DNA from: Crocodylus rhombifer
Taxonomy: Eukaryota; Chordata; Crocodylia; Crocodylidae
Reading direction: 5' to 3'
Assembly (NCBI GenBank): GCA_038503035.1
Contig: JAVSML010025154.1
Location: 310,001-374,000, forward strand
Length of the DNA: 64,000 bases
The notes beneath the pieces were generated by a model. It made no database searches and had not been told where the DNA came from. It saw only the letters and a list, made by a program, of their open reading frames with translations. Positions 52,363-64,000 of this stretch are shown in pieces. The first letter of the stretch is position 1. Each line of letters opens with the position of its first letter. The translations under genes and the position numbers were made by a program.

Positions 52363-52440
52363 CAGGGGTGGACAAAGTACAGCCTGCGAGCTTGCATGAC
52401 CCAAAAATCTGTTTTCTGCATCTTACAACCACTTTCATTT
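52363..52440. mobile_element. hAT-like end fragment
   Basis: The words CCAGGGGTGGACAAAGTACAG and CCTGCGAGC resemble the CAGGGGTGGGCAAACTACGGCC terminus shared by many vertebrate hAT elements. A matching right end was not located, so this is a partial, low-certainty call. Confidence 0.4.
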
Positions 52441-53288
52441 TTTTCAGAAGGCAGTGTCTCAGCATATGAAACATTGTCTTGAACCAAGATGAAGACTGCT
52501 CATGCAAAACTTAAAACTGACATTCACAGACCTGCAGGTATATCATTCCATCTTTTAATTTAAACCACCATTTTAAAGCTAAGGGTCATATTTTGCCATC
52601 TAATGATCTCAATGCGAGTCACCAATTTTGTCAATTATTGAAAAAGAATAGTTTAAATCTACTGCCAAGTGCTGAATTTACATAACCTAATGCTTTGCTA
52701 CAATGTGGGCAAATACCAGCTGAGATTTGTGGGACCTGTGGTTTAAAACCAAACAAACAAAAAAAAAACTTGAACTCCTTAAGGCCCGAACTTGCAGCCC
52801 AGACCACCAGTTCTTATCTGATATCAAAGGGATAGTTACAGTAACATTTCACACCGGATATCTTTGTGGAAAGAAACAATGAGATGCATGCTTGCAGAAT
52901 GGGTGTGGACCACTACAGACTGGCAAAAAACTTCTTTGAAAAGGAAGGACTTTAAAAACATTTGTAACACCCCACATCCTGCTGTTTATCCTGTAGTATC
53001 TCCACTTCATAAACAAAGTGGAAAAAATCAACAGCTGGTCTTATAAAGACTGGTGGGCTCTCAATCCCATTTTAGTAGATGAGGATTGAAGATGCTCAGC
53101 CTGTTACAGAACTGCATGTACATCAGGCCAAAAGAAAAAAAAGAAAAAAAAATCAACCTTAAAAATCTGTCTCCTCCCTACTTACATCTACATGTTTCTC
53201 ATGGGAAGTAAAGAGTGTTTGAGCTTGGGAAAACATTGTTTTAGCACTGGACTGGATAGTAAGCAACAGCAGATCTTAGTTAGGTTTG

Positions 53289-54030
53289 TTGGGCCCATGG
53301 GTGAATTACAGGATTTCCCAGAGGAGGGTGCAGGGACAACAACCACTGTAGGAGTGGCTGCAACCCTTGCTCCCAGGAGTCCCCTCCCCTCCTCTCCCCC
53401 CGCCCCCTTTGGGTGGAGCCTCTGGGAATGTTTTCAAGCTCCTGTCCCTAAAGCAAGTGAAAACCCCGCTTCCTTTCCCCTTGGTAGTCAGAGGCATTGC
53501 CCCTCCCCTCTCCTTCCATCTTTGCCCCATCTGCCACTGCTGCTTTTCTTGCTGTCCCAGGGGGCAGGGGAAGTTGCCACACCATTTCTGCCTTCCCCAG
53601 CTGGGCTGCATAGGGCCTGGGCTCAGCTGGGGACAGAAACCAGAGAACAGCGGTAGTGTGTGAGGGGTTTCCCCTCCACTCACCCGTTCCTGGAGGACTG
53701 GGCAGGAAGGGGAAAACTATTCTCCCACCACTCTGTTGCTACTGTCCTCATCCCCAGTTGAACCCAGGCCCTGTGCAGCCTGGGTGGGGTGGGCAGAAGT
53801 GGCTCCAGTGCTTCCCTCACCCCCAGGGCAGTATCCTCCACCTCCAGGGTGAGGGAAGTAGGGGAGGGGATAGGCCTCTGAGCACTGAGGGGAAAAGAGG
53901 GGGTGGGATTTTTACCTGCTTGAGGGACTTAAAGAAAGTCCCTGGAAATTCCTGTGAGGCACTACAATCCAAAAGTGGGGTGGAGCCATGCCACTGAACC
54001 CATTCTGGATCCATCCCTGGTTGGGCCCAA
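53289..54030. repeat. Large imperfect palindrome, about 740 bp
   Basis: The ends TTGGGCCCA (53289-53297) and TTGGGCCCAA (54021-54030) bracket a GC-rich stretch whose left half recurs inverted in the right half. Clear paired blocks are GGGCTGCATAGGGCCTGGGC (about 53602) with CCCAGGCCCTGTGCAGCC (about 53763), and TCAGAGGCATTGCCCCTCCC (about 53489) with GGGGAGGGGATAGGCCTCTG (about 53861). The symmetry centre lies near 53660-53690. Open frames of 100-154 residues on both strands follow from the composition. Probably a foldback DNA element. Confidence 0.68.
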
Positions 54031-54306
54031 AGAACAAACATGCTGCAACAATTTAGAATAGATTACCTGTCATGTTATGGCAATACACAGGTGAAGAACA
54101 CCCCTACAACCTCTGCCCTCCAAAGAAAAAAATGTGTTGCAGCTTGCTATTTATTAATTAGAAATGTATCTTTAAATCTAACAAAATGTCTTGAGAAAAT
54201 ATATCTACATGGAACAACAGAATTACTAAGAAGTCAATTTAGTCTTTGCTAACCATAGTGAAGTTCAGTTGTTCAAAGGCTGAATCTGACCCCCGGTGTT
54301 CTATAC

Positions 54307-54485
54307 CAGTGGTCTCCAAAGTGGAGTGCACGCACCCCAAGGAGAGCACAAGATGATTCACTGGGGTGTGGGAAGAAAATATTAGAACTTCTATTTCTAT
54401 TTATATAAATATACATATATTGGGGGGTATGCTCAAAAATTTTTTACTGATGGGGTGCACGATCAAAAAAGTTTGGAGACTACTG
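54307..54485. mobile_element. Short hAT (Charlie/MER5-like) element, 179 bp
   Basis: Terminal inverted repeats CAGTGGTCTCCAAAGT and AGTTTGGAGACTACTG are flanked by a perfect 8-bp duplication TTCTATAC (54299-54306 and 54486-54493). The inside is AT-rich with GGGGTGCACG-like words near both ends. This is a textbook short hAT derivative with no coding capacity. Confidence 0.9.
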
Positions 54486-54926
54486 TTCTATACTACCTAT
54501 GATCTAATGCTGCAAAGATGTTCATGTGCACTCAATTTCACACAATGGCAAAATTGCCATCAACTTTGCTGTGCCCTGCAATGGTCTATGTTTAAGTCAA
54601 TGGAGTCATTCACAGGTTACAACACAACTTAAAGTTTAGGGGGCTAGCGAGCTAGAAGCTTCCTAAGATTTTGGGTTGCAGGTGTGCCAGATAGCACTTG
54701 GCTTGCCAACACTTTAAATGGTTTGCGAGCATAGCTATACTAGGAGAGATATACTGGCCAAAATCCATAGTTCTTACACAGCTTATTACATGCAGAGTTC
54801 TGTTGCTGGTACAGTTACTACCAGGTCATTAAAACAAGATTTCCCACCAGATGGTAAAAGTTGCATCTACCCAACAGGTTTGCCAGCATAACTGTGACAG
54901 CTAGCAATGCAATTGTATGTCACTAA

Positions 54927-55269
54927 GGGTGCCTATGGACGTGCTCCGAAGGAAGGGTGGTGGGAGGGGGGGGGAGTTTAAATAGAGCAGTTCCTGAAGA
55001 GTTGCACTATTTTAAACGTCTTGCCATCAGGTGTATTAAGTCTCCCACCTTTTAAAATGGCCAGAGGGGCGCTTTAACTAAAGCTCATTCAACAAGTTCT
55101 AGTTAAAGCACCCCAACAGCCATTTTGAAAAGTGGGATGTTTAATACACATGGTGGTGAGGCATGCTGGAGCATTCTAATGAGAACACTCCAGCAGACTC
55201 GATTAATTGATAGAACAATTGAGTCTGCTCTGACGCATTCTAATTAGAACGCATAAAAGCAAGGCATCC
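54927..55269. mobile_element. Foldback element with 50-bp stem
   Basis: Arms 55031-55080 and 55100-55149 pair at about 40 of 50 positions around a 19-nt loop, with GCTTTAACTA perfect at the tip. A second hairpin follows, GCAGACTC (55193-55200) with GAGTCTGC (55221-55228), then the near-palindrome GCATTCTAATTAGAACGC. The outer ends GGGTGCCT and, inverted, GGATGCCT suggest short terminal inverted repeats. Confidence 0.6.
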
Positions 55270-56532
55270 AAAGAATCTACAGACATACTGGCAAATCCTT
55301 TTAAGGGTACACAAACTTTAAGTTACAAACAGCTTCCCCAGGGTTGCCAAAAGGACTATAACAATAGTTAGAATTTTTGTAGTGTCATAGCAGCATCCTT
55401 GAGACTCCAGCCCCGCTTTCAACAGTACCACTATGCCACAGCTTATAAGGGGGTTCTTGGCAGGCAGTTTGCATGTTTTCCAGACCTGCTCTTTTCTCAA
55501 GCATACATTCTGGAAAGATTTGTCCTCAACTAGAGTTTCTCTTAAGTTCTCTGCACTGTGTTCTGCCCTTTAACCGAGGGAAAAAGGGTCAGGACAGAAG
55601 TGGAGATCTATGCGTACAAAGAATAGGTGTGGGTCTGAGCAGGAGGAGGCCCCTAATTAGCATATTTTCTTTATACATTACAATAACAAGAAAAAGCTAG
55701 TAAATAAAAGCAAAATTATTGAAAACAATCCCCCAAATATATATTATGAGGCTCCCTGAATTCTGGAGAAATCAATTTTAATCACTTATTCAAATAAGTA
55801 TTGATTTAGGTTTCAATGGATTTTTTTTTCAAACAAATAATGCCTGGACTGAACAATCCAGGATGAACTCTACAGGAAATGGGATTTCTTTTTACCACAT
55901 ATGCCCATTTATTTATACATCTCCACAAAGGAAATGCAGCTACTGCTCTGATTATGTTACCTTGCTTCAAAACTTGTATGCATGGTCGCGTATGTTGGTA
56001 TCTTTAGAGACTGTAAACACAGTATACATATGTAAATATATTTGTTATTTTACTTATAAAAATGAACTTATTTTATTCTCTAAAGTGAATATACAATTTA
56101 AAAGAACCACTTTATAAAATGACTTGTTTATTGAATTAATTATCCTCTGAACCCTGATTGTTTTAATGCATGTCTGGTTATATGAGTGTATGGTTTCTCC
56201 ATGCCCCTCAACTGTTCACTGGTAGATGTTCCAGATGAAAAGATGAGTGTCCAGAGATCAGAATTACAAAATTGCAAAGACTGACCAGGTATTAAGTTTA
56301 TCTCCCTGACAGTGGAGGGAATAAGAATTCCTGTGTGTTCAATGTATCCAATCTAATTTTAGAATATTCTAAGTAACGCAGTTTCCTTCATTTCCTTTAG
56401 GGACTTTCAGGAAGTATGTCCTGACAATCAGTCTAAAATTTTCTGTTCTTAATTTAATCTCATCACTGCCTTTTAAGATAAGTTTTGCCTGAATTAGACT
56501 CATGGATTAGGACTGCCTAAGATTTCTCATTG

Positions 56533-56866
56533 GGTGAGTCTACACATGGCGCTTTAATGTGCATTAGCCTCAATTAATAAGTATTAAGGGTGCACGCCTA
56601 CACATGCATGCCCTTCATGCACATTAAAAATGGCAAATTTAGACTATTCACACCTAAATTTCATTCCTGCCAATGCAGGTATCAAATTTAGGAGCAAATA
56701 ATTCGAGCGCATTAATGACCATGTAGACGCATTAAAGCACATTAATGCTGTGTGTGTTGACTGACTTGGGACTAAGTTTGTAGGCGCCTGCCTAAACCCA
56801 CTTAATGCACATTAAGCTAATGTGCATTAAATTTAGGCACGGTTAAATGCATGTGTGGAAATGACC
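56533..56866. mobile_element. Foldback element rich in TTAATGTGCATTAA
   Basis: The ends GGTGAGTCTACACATGG and, inverted, GGTCATTTCCACACATGC are alike. Inside, a perfect 13-bp hairpin with a 3-nt loop (56802-56814/56818-56830, TTAATGCACATTA) is accompanied by further GTGCATTA and CACATTAA words in both orientations. No coding capacity. The ACACATG end links it to the 493-994 element. Confidence 0.65.
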
Positions 56867-59435
56867 ACAGTAGGTTTGCCACTATTTTACGTTTGGAGAA
56901 TAGAAGAAATTTATAAGTGGCTTTGAAAAGGGGAAGGCTGCCCCTATCCACACCTACTGGTAGGAGAAAATAATATTAAAGGAGATAAAAATATGTACAA
57001 AGAGTCAGACTCTTATTAGAGTTATCCTTATGTAAACCAGAAGTTGCTTCAAAGAAGTTAGGATGTTATTCTGGACTTATATTTAGGATCAGAATCTGGC
57101 CCAAATTCTTCAGGGACTTAATGTCCTTGAATTTTTCTTCCCTGCTGTTTAGCATTTTGCTAGCTGCCTGACTCTTTAAGGCAACAGCTACTTTGTGCCA
57201 GCTACAGTGAATACAGAAAATGGCCTTTCATTCTAGTATGTTCTCTCTCATTGTTGTTATGTACTGAAGACTTCCAATGAAAAGAAAAAGGCACTCCCCT
57301 CTGTTCTTACTTCAGTTTGAATCTCTTCAGACTTGTACTAATGTTAATCTACTATTTTGGATGCCAGTTAGATTGGACCAAAATCATTTTTGGTATTATC
57401 TAATCAAGTCACTGGAGTTACACAAAAAATTAATCTCACCAAAATTATTAAACTTCACAACAAGGGGGTTGAAGTTGCTGAAAAGTCTAGGTAGCCAAAA
57501 CATAAAAATATCTAAAAACTTATGGATAGTTTTGCTGTCCAAAAATTATTCACCATACAAAAGCTTTCAACATAACAGAGAGCATAATGACAATCTGTAC
57601 AAAAGCAACCTGAGCTATTTTCTTTTTGTTAATGACCTTGTTCCCTCCCAACTCTAAATTTCTACTCAATCATCAATTAATGCTATTCTGTAATAGTACA
57701 AACCAAGACACTAAACATGAATCACAACTGAGAAAAACATTTATGACTCTAAATAACGATTGTACAAAGCCACATTTTTTCTCTATATCCTCTGCTAAGA
57801 CATTTGTTAAAAGGACATTTTTCCCCCATTATCCCAGATTCTCCTTCTGTTTTATCCTGACGGGATGCTGTAATATCAAGACATTAGTAAGTTACAATAA
57901 GGGATTATAATGGCACAAATTCAGCATTATGATTCCTGCAGGATCAAGGATAGAAACTACATTCTAAGGAAGAAAGCCTTATTTAAGGCAGAAAGAGCCA
58001 AGTCTGCTGCTAGTTTGAACAGATGCAACGCTATTCATTTCACTACAACTGCCTCTGTGTGCACCAAATAGTCTACATGAAACAGTTTTAATAATTAGCA
58101 AAGAAAGTGGTAAAAAATGCATAAAAACCATATGTAAAGTGAATACAAGGTGGGCACAGGATCAATGTTCAAAAATAAGCTAGAACTGTTCTGCAATATT
58201 GAGACCAAGTACCATTACTACCTCCTCCTGGATACATAACTTAATTCTGCTAGCCAACACAGAGTCAATGAGCACTTGGTACAGTACATGAAGCAAACTG
58301 ACAAAGGATTCTTTTAAAAAAATAACATTAATTCAGACACAAAAATCAGAAATTTTCTCCTGACTTTGAAGGCATTCTATCCAGGGATAAATCCTCTGCA
58401 AAATTAAACCAAAAAAAAAATTGTAACACAAAAAAACACCCTTCCTATTCATGCAATGATAAATTCCAAGACCCAAATTCTACCACACTTCTACTGTGCA
58501 ACCATATTTATTGTGCAGCCACTCTTCTTGTGCTGAATTGTGCTGAAATCAAAAGGGGCTGAGTAGGTGAGCAAGAGTAGAATGTCATGGTGTTCAGCAT
58601 AGTATAAATGTATAGATGGAGAAATGTGGGCCCATAGTAAGAAGCAAAAATGTGCACTTGAAATACTGATCAAACAGACTCAACCTTGGAGGGGCTGGTT
58701 AACTGAGAAATTACCTTAAGACCAGATACACATGCGAAGTAGCTATCACACCATAAAAAGCTCCAACTAAATATAAAGTTAGACACCAAAAATGTGGACC
58801 AACCCTAGCACCTGTGGATTCTGGGTCCTGACAGCACCTTTCGGCTACCAGGACCCAGAGTCAGCCTCACAGTTTCAGACACTGGGGCCGCCCAGTGCTG
58901 GGACCCAGCTGGGTCCTGGCAGCTTCAGGGGGCAGCTGTCATTTCCCAATCCCAGTGTTTCAGGGGACTCAGACTTGTAGCTGACAAGGTTCCCAGGCAC
59001 AAGGAAGACCCTGCTACACATTCAGATTAAAGCTTGATGGCAACCAGGTATAAAGTTAGTACATATTTCCAAGGCCTGCTAGGGGGGCTCCCAGCTGTGA
59101 GAGCTTGTTTCTTGCCTGTGCAGGTAGAGCCCAGGATTGCCCCCCCCCCACCCATCCCCGCACCAGCAGTAAGGTGTGATGGGGTCTAATGTGTGATCCC
59201 ACAACCATGCCTCCTGCCTCATGTGTGTGCAGGGCAGGAGGTGAAATTGTGCGAATCATGCATTAAATCTCATTGTGTCTTTACCTGTACGTGTAGAGGG
59301 GACCACAGCAGCATACAGCAAAAAATTGTTTAGACAGAACAAAATTGAAATAAGTCATTAAAGGATCAACATTTGCCAGTTCTCAGAGACAGAACCTTTC
59401 TCTGGATGAAGGGGAAAACAATAGAAATATCAGAA

Positions 59436-59525
59436 GCAAGGATCTTTTATTGGAGCAGCTACATAGTTGAGATGAGGTAAGACAAGCTTTCAGATGGAAG
59501 CCATTCTTCCTCGGGTGTCTGATTA
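59436..59525 (-). mobile_element. Penelope-like element terminus with GAAA box
   Basis: The minus strand reads CCGAGGA, then ATGG-CTT-CCAT as a short stem, then GAAAGCTTGTC and, further on, CTCCAATAAAAGATCC. This is the layout of the hammerhead-like region of Penelope-like termini, and here the GAAA box (59488-59491) is preserved. Only this segment is recognisable. Confidence 0.5.
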
Positions 59526-62299
59526 TATGCAGCTAGACACAGCAAATGAAGAACAGATTCTCACATAATTTCTGGACCATCACAGCTACAACATCACTCT
59601 TACATGACTACAGAAATGTTAAGTAACTTCTAGTATTGTAACTGCCAGTAAATACTGGGTCACATCTTTTGGTGTAAATCAAACTGGTTCCACTGAACTG
59701 CTGATTTTTTTCAGCTGGACATTTATTTTGAAAAAACCCACCTTTTGCCTTCAAGGGTTCTTCAGTTACCACAGACTACGTAGGCTGCTTTCCTTCTCTC
59801 CAGACATTGACCCCATTGCACCATTTACCCACTGGATTAACCCCATTGTCCTTCAAATTTCTTAGTGCCCCTAGAACCAACTAACAGATAGGAGCCAGGA
59901 GGTTCCATAATCAACACTTTGTCTGGCACCTTCCTGCTGTCTCTCTCCCTCACGCCTTCTCCATGCACTCCCTAGCCCGCTGGCCTCAGAGGCCAAGCAC
60001 ACCATTGCTTAGGTTCCATCAGCAGCAGTAAAAGGACTGTTTTACTCCACTATTCTCTCAAAGACCAGCACAAGGATTGGGTGCCATTCAAGTGTGTCCT
60101 CGGGGAAGATTGTTTATTTCATTGCTATGGAATACCAAATAAGGATTTGTATTTTGTAGCTGTTTTACTTCAACCCTTTATTTGCTAAAGCCAAACACAC
60201 AACAATGTACACGTGTATAATTAGTGTCTGATTCTCATTTACACCCAGCTGCTATTGTATTACCAGTCACTAGTTTAGTGGACTTCAAAGAAGGGGTATA
60301 TTGTGTTTAGGCCCATTGTACAGGAGGAGCAAGATTTTGTGTTCCCCTGAAAGGAGAGGGAGGATCATATTTAAAGATTCTGTTAAATGCAGAAGAGTTA
60401 ATGGAATAGTAAACTAGTTGTGAAAAATTCTAGTTTAGACTCTGATCTCAAATTAAGTTGCAAATTAATCCACTAAACCCTTAACTAGAATCAGTATCTC
60501 ATGTCTGAGATGCTGTAGAAAATTGACAATCAATAGAGAAAAACAAGTGAAGAAATAATTGTAAGATCTTTAACAGGTATCAACTGGCATAGATCCATTA
60601 GCTTTTCTGGAGCTATTCCAATTTGCACTTGGTAGGGATTCTGACCCAGATTCTTTAATATGCAGTGGTCTTGGATGTTTCAATCTTTAACTTGTATAAT
60701 GGCTGTACTTCACACAGGAATGTCTAAGATTTGCACATACAGCGAGGTGTTTGTAACTGCACATCTACACAGATAATATCTGGACCTTTGCTCATAATGG
60801 AGATGACTAATCCATGTAAAGGACCACTTTGCACCTTCACCTAACTTATACATAAAGTCACAGTAGGCAACTGTGAAAATGTCCATGTGTGCCTCCTTGC
60901 TTCAGAATTTTTGGGAAAAAAGATATAACTCTCTTACTCTCGTGTTCTTTACTATATTAAATAGTTTAATCATCTGCATTCACTGCTTGTCTAGAAATGA
61001 TACCCTTCTCTTGAGAAGCAGAAGAAAAAAAGAGTATTAGAGACAGTGCATGCAGTGCCAAAAGTATGCTGTCCTAAGAAAACAGGACTTGAATTCTATA
61101 GAGGCCTTGGAGAGGGTATCCTGAAAAAATAACAGGACTACAGCTCCTGTTTGAGGAGGAAGGGCAAATAAATGTTTATCCCCAGGTATATAAAAAGCAT
61201 ATTGTACATATTTGGATACACACTGAATCCAAAGCTAACACTCCAAAAGTAACTGATGTAATCTTTTCCAATTGAATTCAGATAAGAGTATCTTTAATTA
61301 CACCATACAAAACATGTTGCAGCTGCTAAAGACAACAGCAGCTATTAAAGGAATATTTTTATACCTTCATAAATAGAAACAGAATAGTTCTATGCCATGG
61401 TAAACACATGGCATTCTGAGTTGACTTTACTAATTTGTATTATTGAATGTGTTTTGTGACAAAATTTAATTAAATAATCAAATGCGCTATTAAGAGATCC
61501 TACCTCATTTATGCTACATTTCTTAGATGTTTAAAATGTGACTCTCACTAAATTAGTACTTCATGAATAAAACAACCCAGAAAAAAAGAATCCTTTTTGT
61601 AAGTTAGATACTTTTGTTTTACTTGTACACATCATTTTTCTGTATCTTGAAGTGCAGAAAAGCCAGAAGTAATATACACTATTTATTGAGCATTCCTTAT
61701 CATTTCCTCATTCACATAATTGCACTTCATTGCTTCAAAAAAGAAATCAGAGGCCTGTGAAGATAGTCACAATACATTCTAAGGAAACACTGTCAGCAGG
61801 TTTATTACCAGAACTGGTCCATATTCATGACTATTAATCCAACAATATCTAAGCGATAGGGATCAAATATTTAAAATTTCTCACCTCATTTTACTAGCAT
61901 TTTTAAGCATCCATGAGAATTTCTGGAACCAACAGCATATTTCAAACATGTCTGCGTGTTGAAGTTAACATATTATTGGGTCTCAACTAATTATAAATTC
62001 CCAGAGGTGAAAGCAATATTGCTTTTTGTCTTTATTAAGCTAAATCACAACTAACATATTTAAGGTTGGAAAAACTCTCTGAAAGCACAATGAGTTACAT
62101 TCACTCCAGAGAAAAGAAGCAAGAAAGCCATTGACCTAATAAAGTTTTAGTTAAGTCTTCAATCTACCAGTTAAAATGGTGCATAGATATTGTATTAGCT
62201 CTTCATACAAAAGTGATTTTCACTTGTTATGACTGAAGCGTGTCTTACTAAGAACAAAAAAGCCATGCTAACTCTTAGCTCTGATTTACGTAATGATGG

Positions 62300-62400
62300 A
62301 TTCATAAATTCTAAAGCTGGGAGGCACTTGTGATTAGCACAGTCTGACCTCATGCTATAGACTTGCCTGAATAAATACCTGGTTACACTTGTATATATCT
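62300..62400 (-). mobile_element. Old CR1 3' tail
   Basis: The plus strand reads GATTCATAAATTCTAAAGC, then a worn version of the AGTCTGACCTC segment, as in 3' ends of older sauropsid CR1 subfamilies in reverse orientation. No coding sequence remains. Confidence 0.5.
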
Positions 62401-62498
62401 TTTAAACTTAAAGAAAAGATCCAGTGCTAACTTAAGAATTTTAAAATGATTGAGAACACTGGTAGGTCATTCCTATGGTTAATTGTCCTAACCATTAA

Positions 62499-63292
62499 GG
62501 CTAGGTACAGACAGGCCAAAAGCCAAAGGCTGAATTGATTCAGTCTTGTAGGTAAGTCTAAACTGTACAGATTAAATTGAGACAGAAGTGAACCTTTGAT
62601 ACAGGAAATGCAGGCACATGCCTGTAGTGGCTCAGGCCAGACGCTGGGGGGTGCTAGAGGACAGGTCTCTGACTATGTTCACTTCATCTTCCTGCTGCCC
62701 CAAGGTCTCTGGGATTTGCAGTCCAGAATTACAGCAGTGGGACTCTGCTGGGTTACTCATCACTTCCTCTTTCTGCTTCCAGGTGCCTTTGGGATTTGTA
62801 GTCCACACTTGCAGCCAGCAGTAAGTTTGAGGACGGGAAGGGGTGCTTAACCCCACTTCCCTGGTCCTAGACCCCAGCCAGAATTTGTCCAGGGGAAAGT
62901 GAAGTTTTCCTTCCCCCACACAGACTAAGCTGCATCCCCAACCAGGCTTGCCTGTCTACCCCCTTGTCAAGCAGCCCTCACTACTCCAGCTCAGGAGCAG
63001 AGGGGTGGGGTCTGTCCTGCTTTCTAGACCAGGCAGCCCAGCCCAGCCCAGGGATGGAAAGCATGCTGGGGGACTATAATTTAAGTTGAACCAGGAAGAG
63101 GTCCGGGACAGACATTTCATACGCTGGTTTGACCCAAATCAGTTAAGTCTGATACTATATTCAACCAGGTTTATCTTAAGCCAGTTTCAGCCATTTTGAA
63201 AATGGTTTATGTGCATTGAACTTATGTTCTATTACAGGTTTAAACCAGTTTCTGATCACTTAAAGCAGTTTGTGTAGCTTCTGTTCCTAGCC
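62499..63292 (+). mobile_element. TIR transposon family T1, copy F (variant interior)
   Basis: The left end is GGCTAGGTACAGACAGG and the right end TTCTGTTCCTAGCC, with TAA on both flanks (62496-62498 and 63293-63295). The interior matches copy E: TGGGATTTGCAGTCC at about 62710 and TGGGATTTGTAGTCC at about 62790 are the inverse of the ACTACAAATCCCA motif. The tail keeps the AAACCAGTTT-like run. A TAA duplication would fit PIF/Harbinger insertion. Confidence 0.75.
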
Positions 63293-64000
63293 TAAAATAT
63301 GTCCCTTTCAAGTGTCAGATCTACATAGCAAAGACCTTGTTTTTTCCTCCTGTTGGAGAAATGAATTTTGCATTGCATGTATTCCTTTAAAAATGCTTTT
63401 CTCCTTATTTTAGGTATATGGGATTTTTATTTTTTTCATCTTTCATATCCTCATGAAAAAAGGAAAATCACACAAGTCTCTTGGACATGTAAAGGTTATA
63501 CCAGATAGGTAGATGTGCCTGGTCAGAGCCAGTTGGCTGTCAGCTTCCTGTCTAAGTTCTGGAAGGACCACCTCCTCAGGAGGGCTTTCATCATAAATGC
63601 TATCATTTCTGCACAGTAACAATGGGACAGTTTAAAAATGAACATTTAAAGGAGTGAACTCTGAGTTTAAATGGAAAGGAATGCAGAAATACAAAACAGA
63701 AGTGTAAGATGAACTCTGAAGACAGGACAGAAAAAACACAAGAGAAACAAGAAAGATTAACTACAGCAATTTGCTCCCTTCCACCCTATGGAAGAATAAA
63801 TGTCAGTTCTTCTCTGAAAATAAGTTATTTGTCTCTGTCCTGCTAAAGCTGATGGAAGGTGCTTTCTCCTTCTTCCTCCATCCATGTAACAGCAGCGGCA
63901 AACAATCATTATCAAGTATTTTGGTGCATTCAGATTTACACTATTTAATTACACAGCCAGCTGTAGTACTAAATAAGAAACACTGGGAGAAATTTTATTT

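Noticed and set aside
53192..53997. Frames of 98-154 residues on both strands
   Set aside because: Explained by the GC-rich palindrome; no recognisable domain and mirror-image frames on both strands.
57277..57657. 126-residue frame MKRKRHSPLF...
   Set aside because: Low-complexity AT-rich composition, no domain, no splice context matching EPAS1, and no known relative recognised.
41345..64000. EPAS1 first coding exon or promoter
   Set aside because: No start resembling the MTADKEKKR codons followed by a donor in the right phase, and no CpG-rich promoter-like block. GC-rich segments here are repeats.

Overview
The window is a vertebrate intronic landscape. It covers one protein-coding gene on the minus strand, EPAS1 (HIF-2 alpha), of which six consecutive coding exons are present: exon 2 (bHLH), exons 3-5 (PAS-A and linker) and exons 6-7 (PAS-B). 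They run from 41057 down to 7769. Exon lengths (191, 152, 85, 119, 203 and 107 bp), GT-AG borders and reading phases all join into one uninterrupted frame. The short first coding exon lies beyond the high-coordinate end, and exon 8 onward lies beyond the low-coordinate end. No second gene was recognised. Most other open frames are chance or repeat-derived.

The repeats point to a sauropsid, most probably a crocodilian. They include 5'-truncated CR1 LINEs whose 3' ends carry ATCATAGT-type repeats, Penelope-like retroelement remnants, and many terminal-inverted-repeat DNA elements. The species call is inference.

Layout from low to high coordinate: 1-7768 is part of intron 7, with a foldback element built of nested hairpins (493-994) and a full transposon copy (3888-4749). 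7769-7875 is exon 7. 7876-23373 is intron 6, with a Penelope-like fragment, nested GC-rich elements at 18.3-19.1 kb, a CR1 at 20.3-21.1 kb and a full copy of the transposon family at 22.2-23.0 kb. 23374-25836 holds exons 6, 5, 4 and 3 in a compact cluster. 25837-40866 is intron 2, with another full copy, an 891-bp hAT-type element with a perfect 8-bp target duplication (31246-32136), and a GC-rich element ending in a large hairpin (37016-38117). 40867-41057 is exon 2. From 41058 to the end is at least 23 kb of intron 1, with a Penelope-like terminus beside exon 2, an inverted transposon copy, a CR1, a ~740-bp imperfect palindrome (53.29-54.03 kb), a short hAT element and further foldback elements.

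The most interesting material is not the gene but its intronic load. One dispersed terminal-inverted-repeat family has six copies and two interior types. Its 3' part is packed with AAACCGGTTT-like palindromes resembling Grainyhead sites, and one interior type carries paired ACTACAAATCCCA motifs resembling ZNF143/THAP11 sites. There are also several unrelated hairpin-rich foldback elements and four Penelope-like termini with degenerate hammerhead-ribozyme-like cores. Inverted copies flank EPAS1 exons and could pair in the pre-mRNA.
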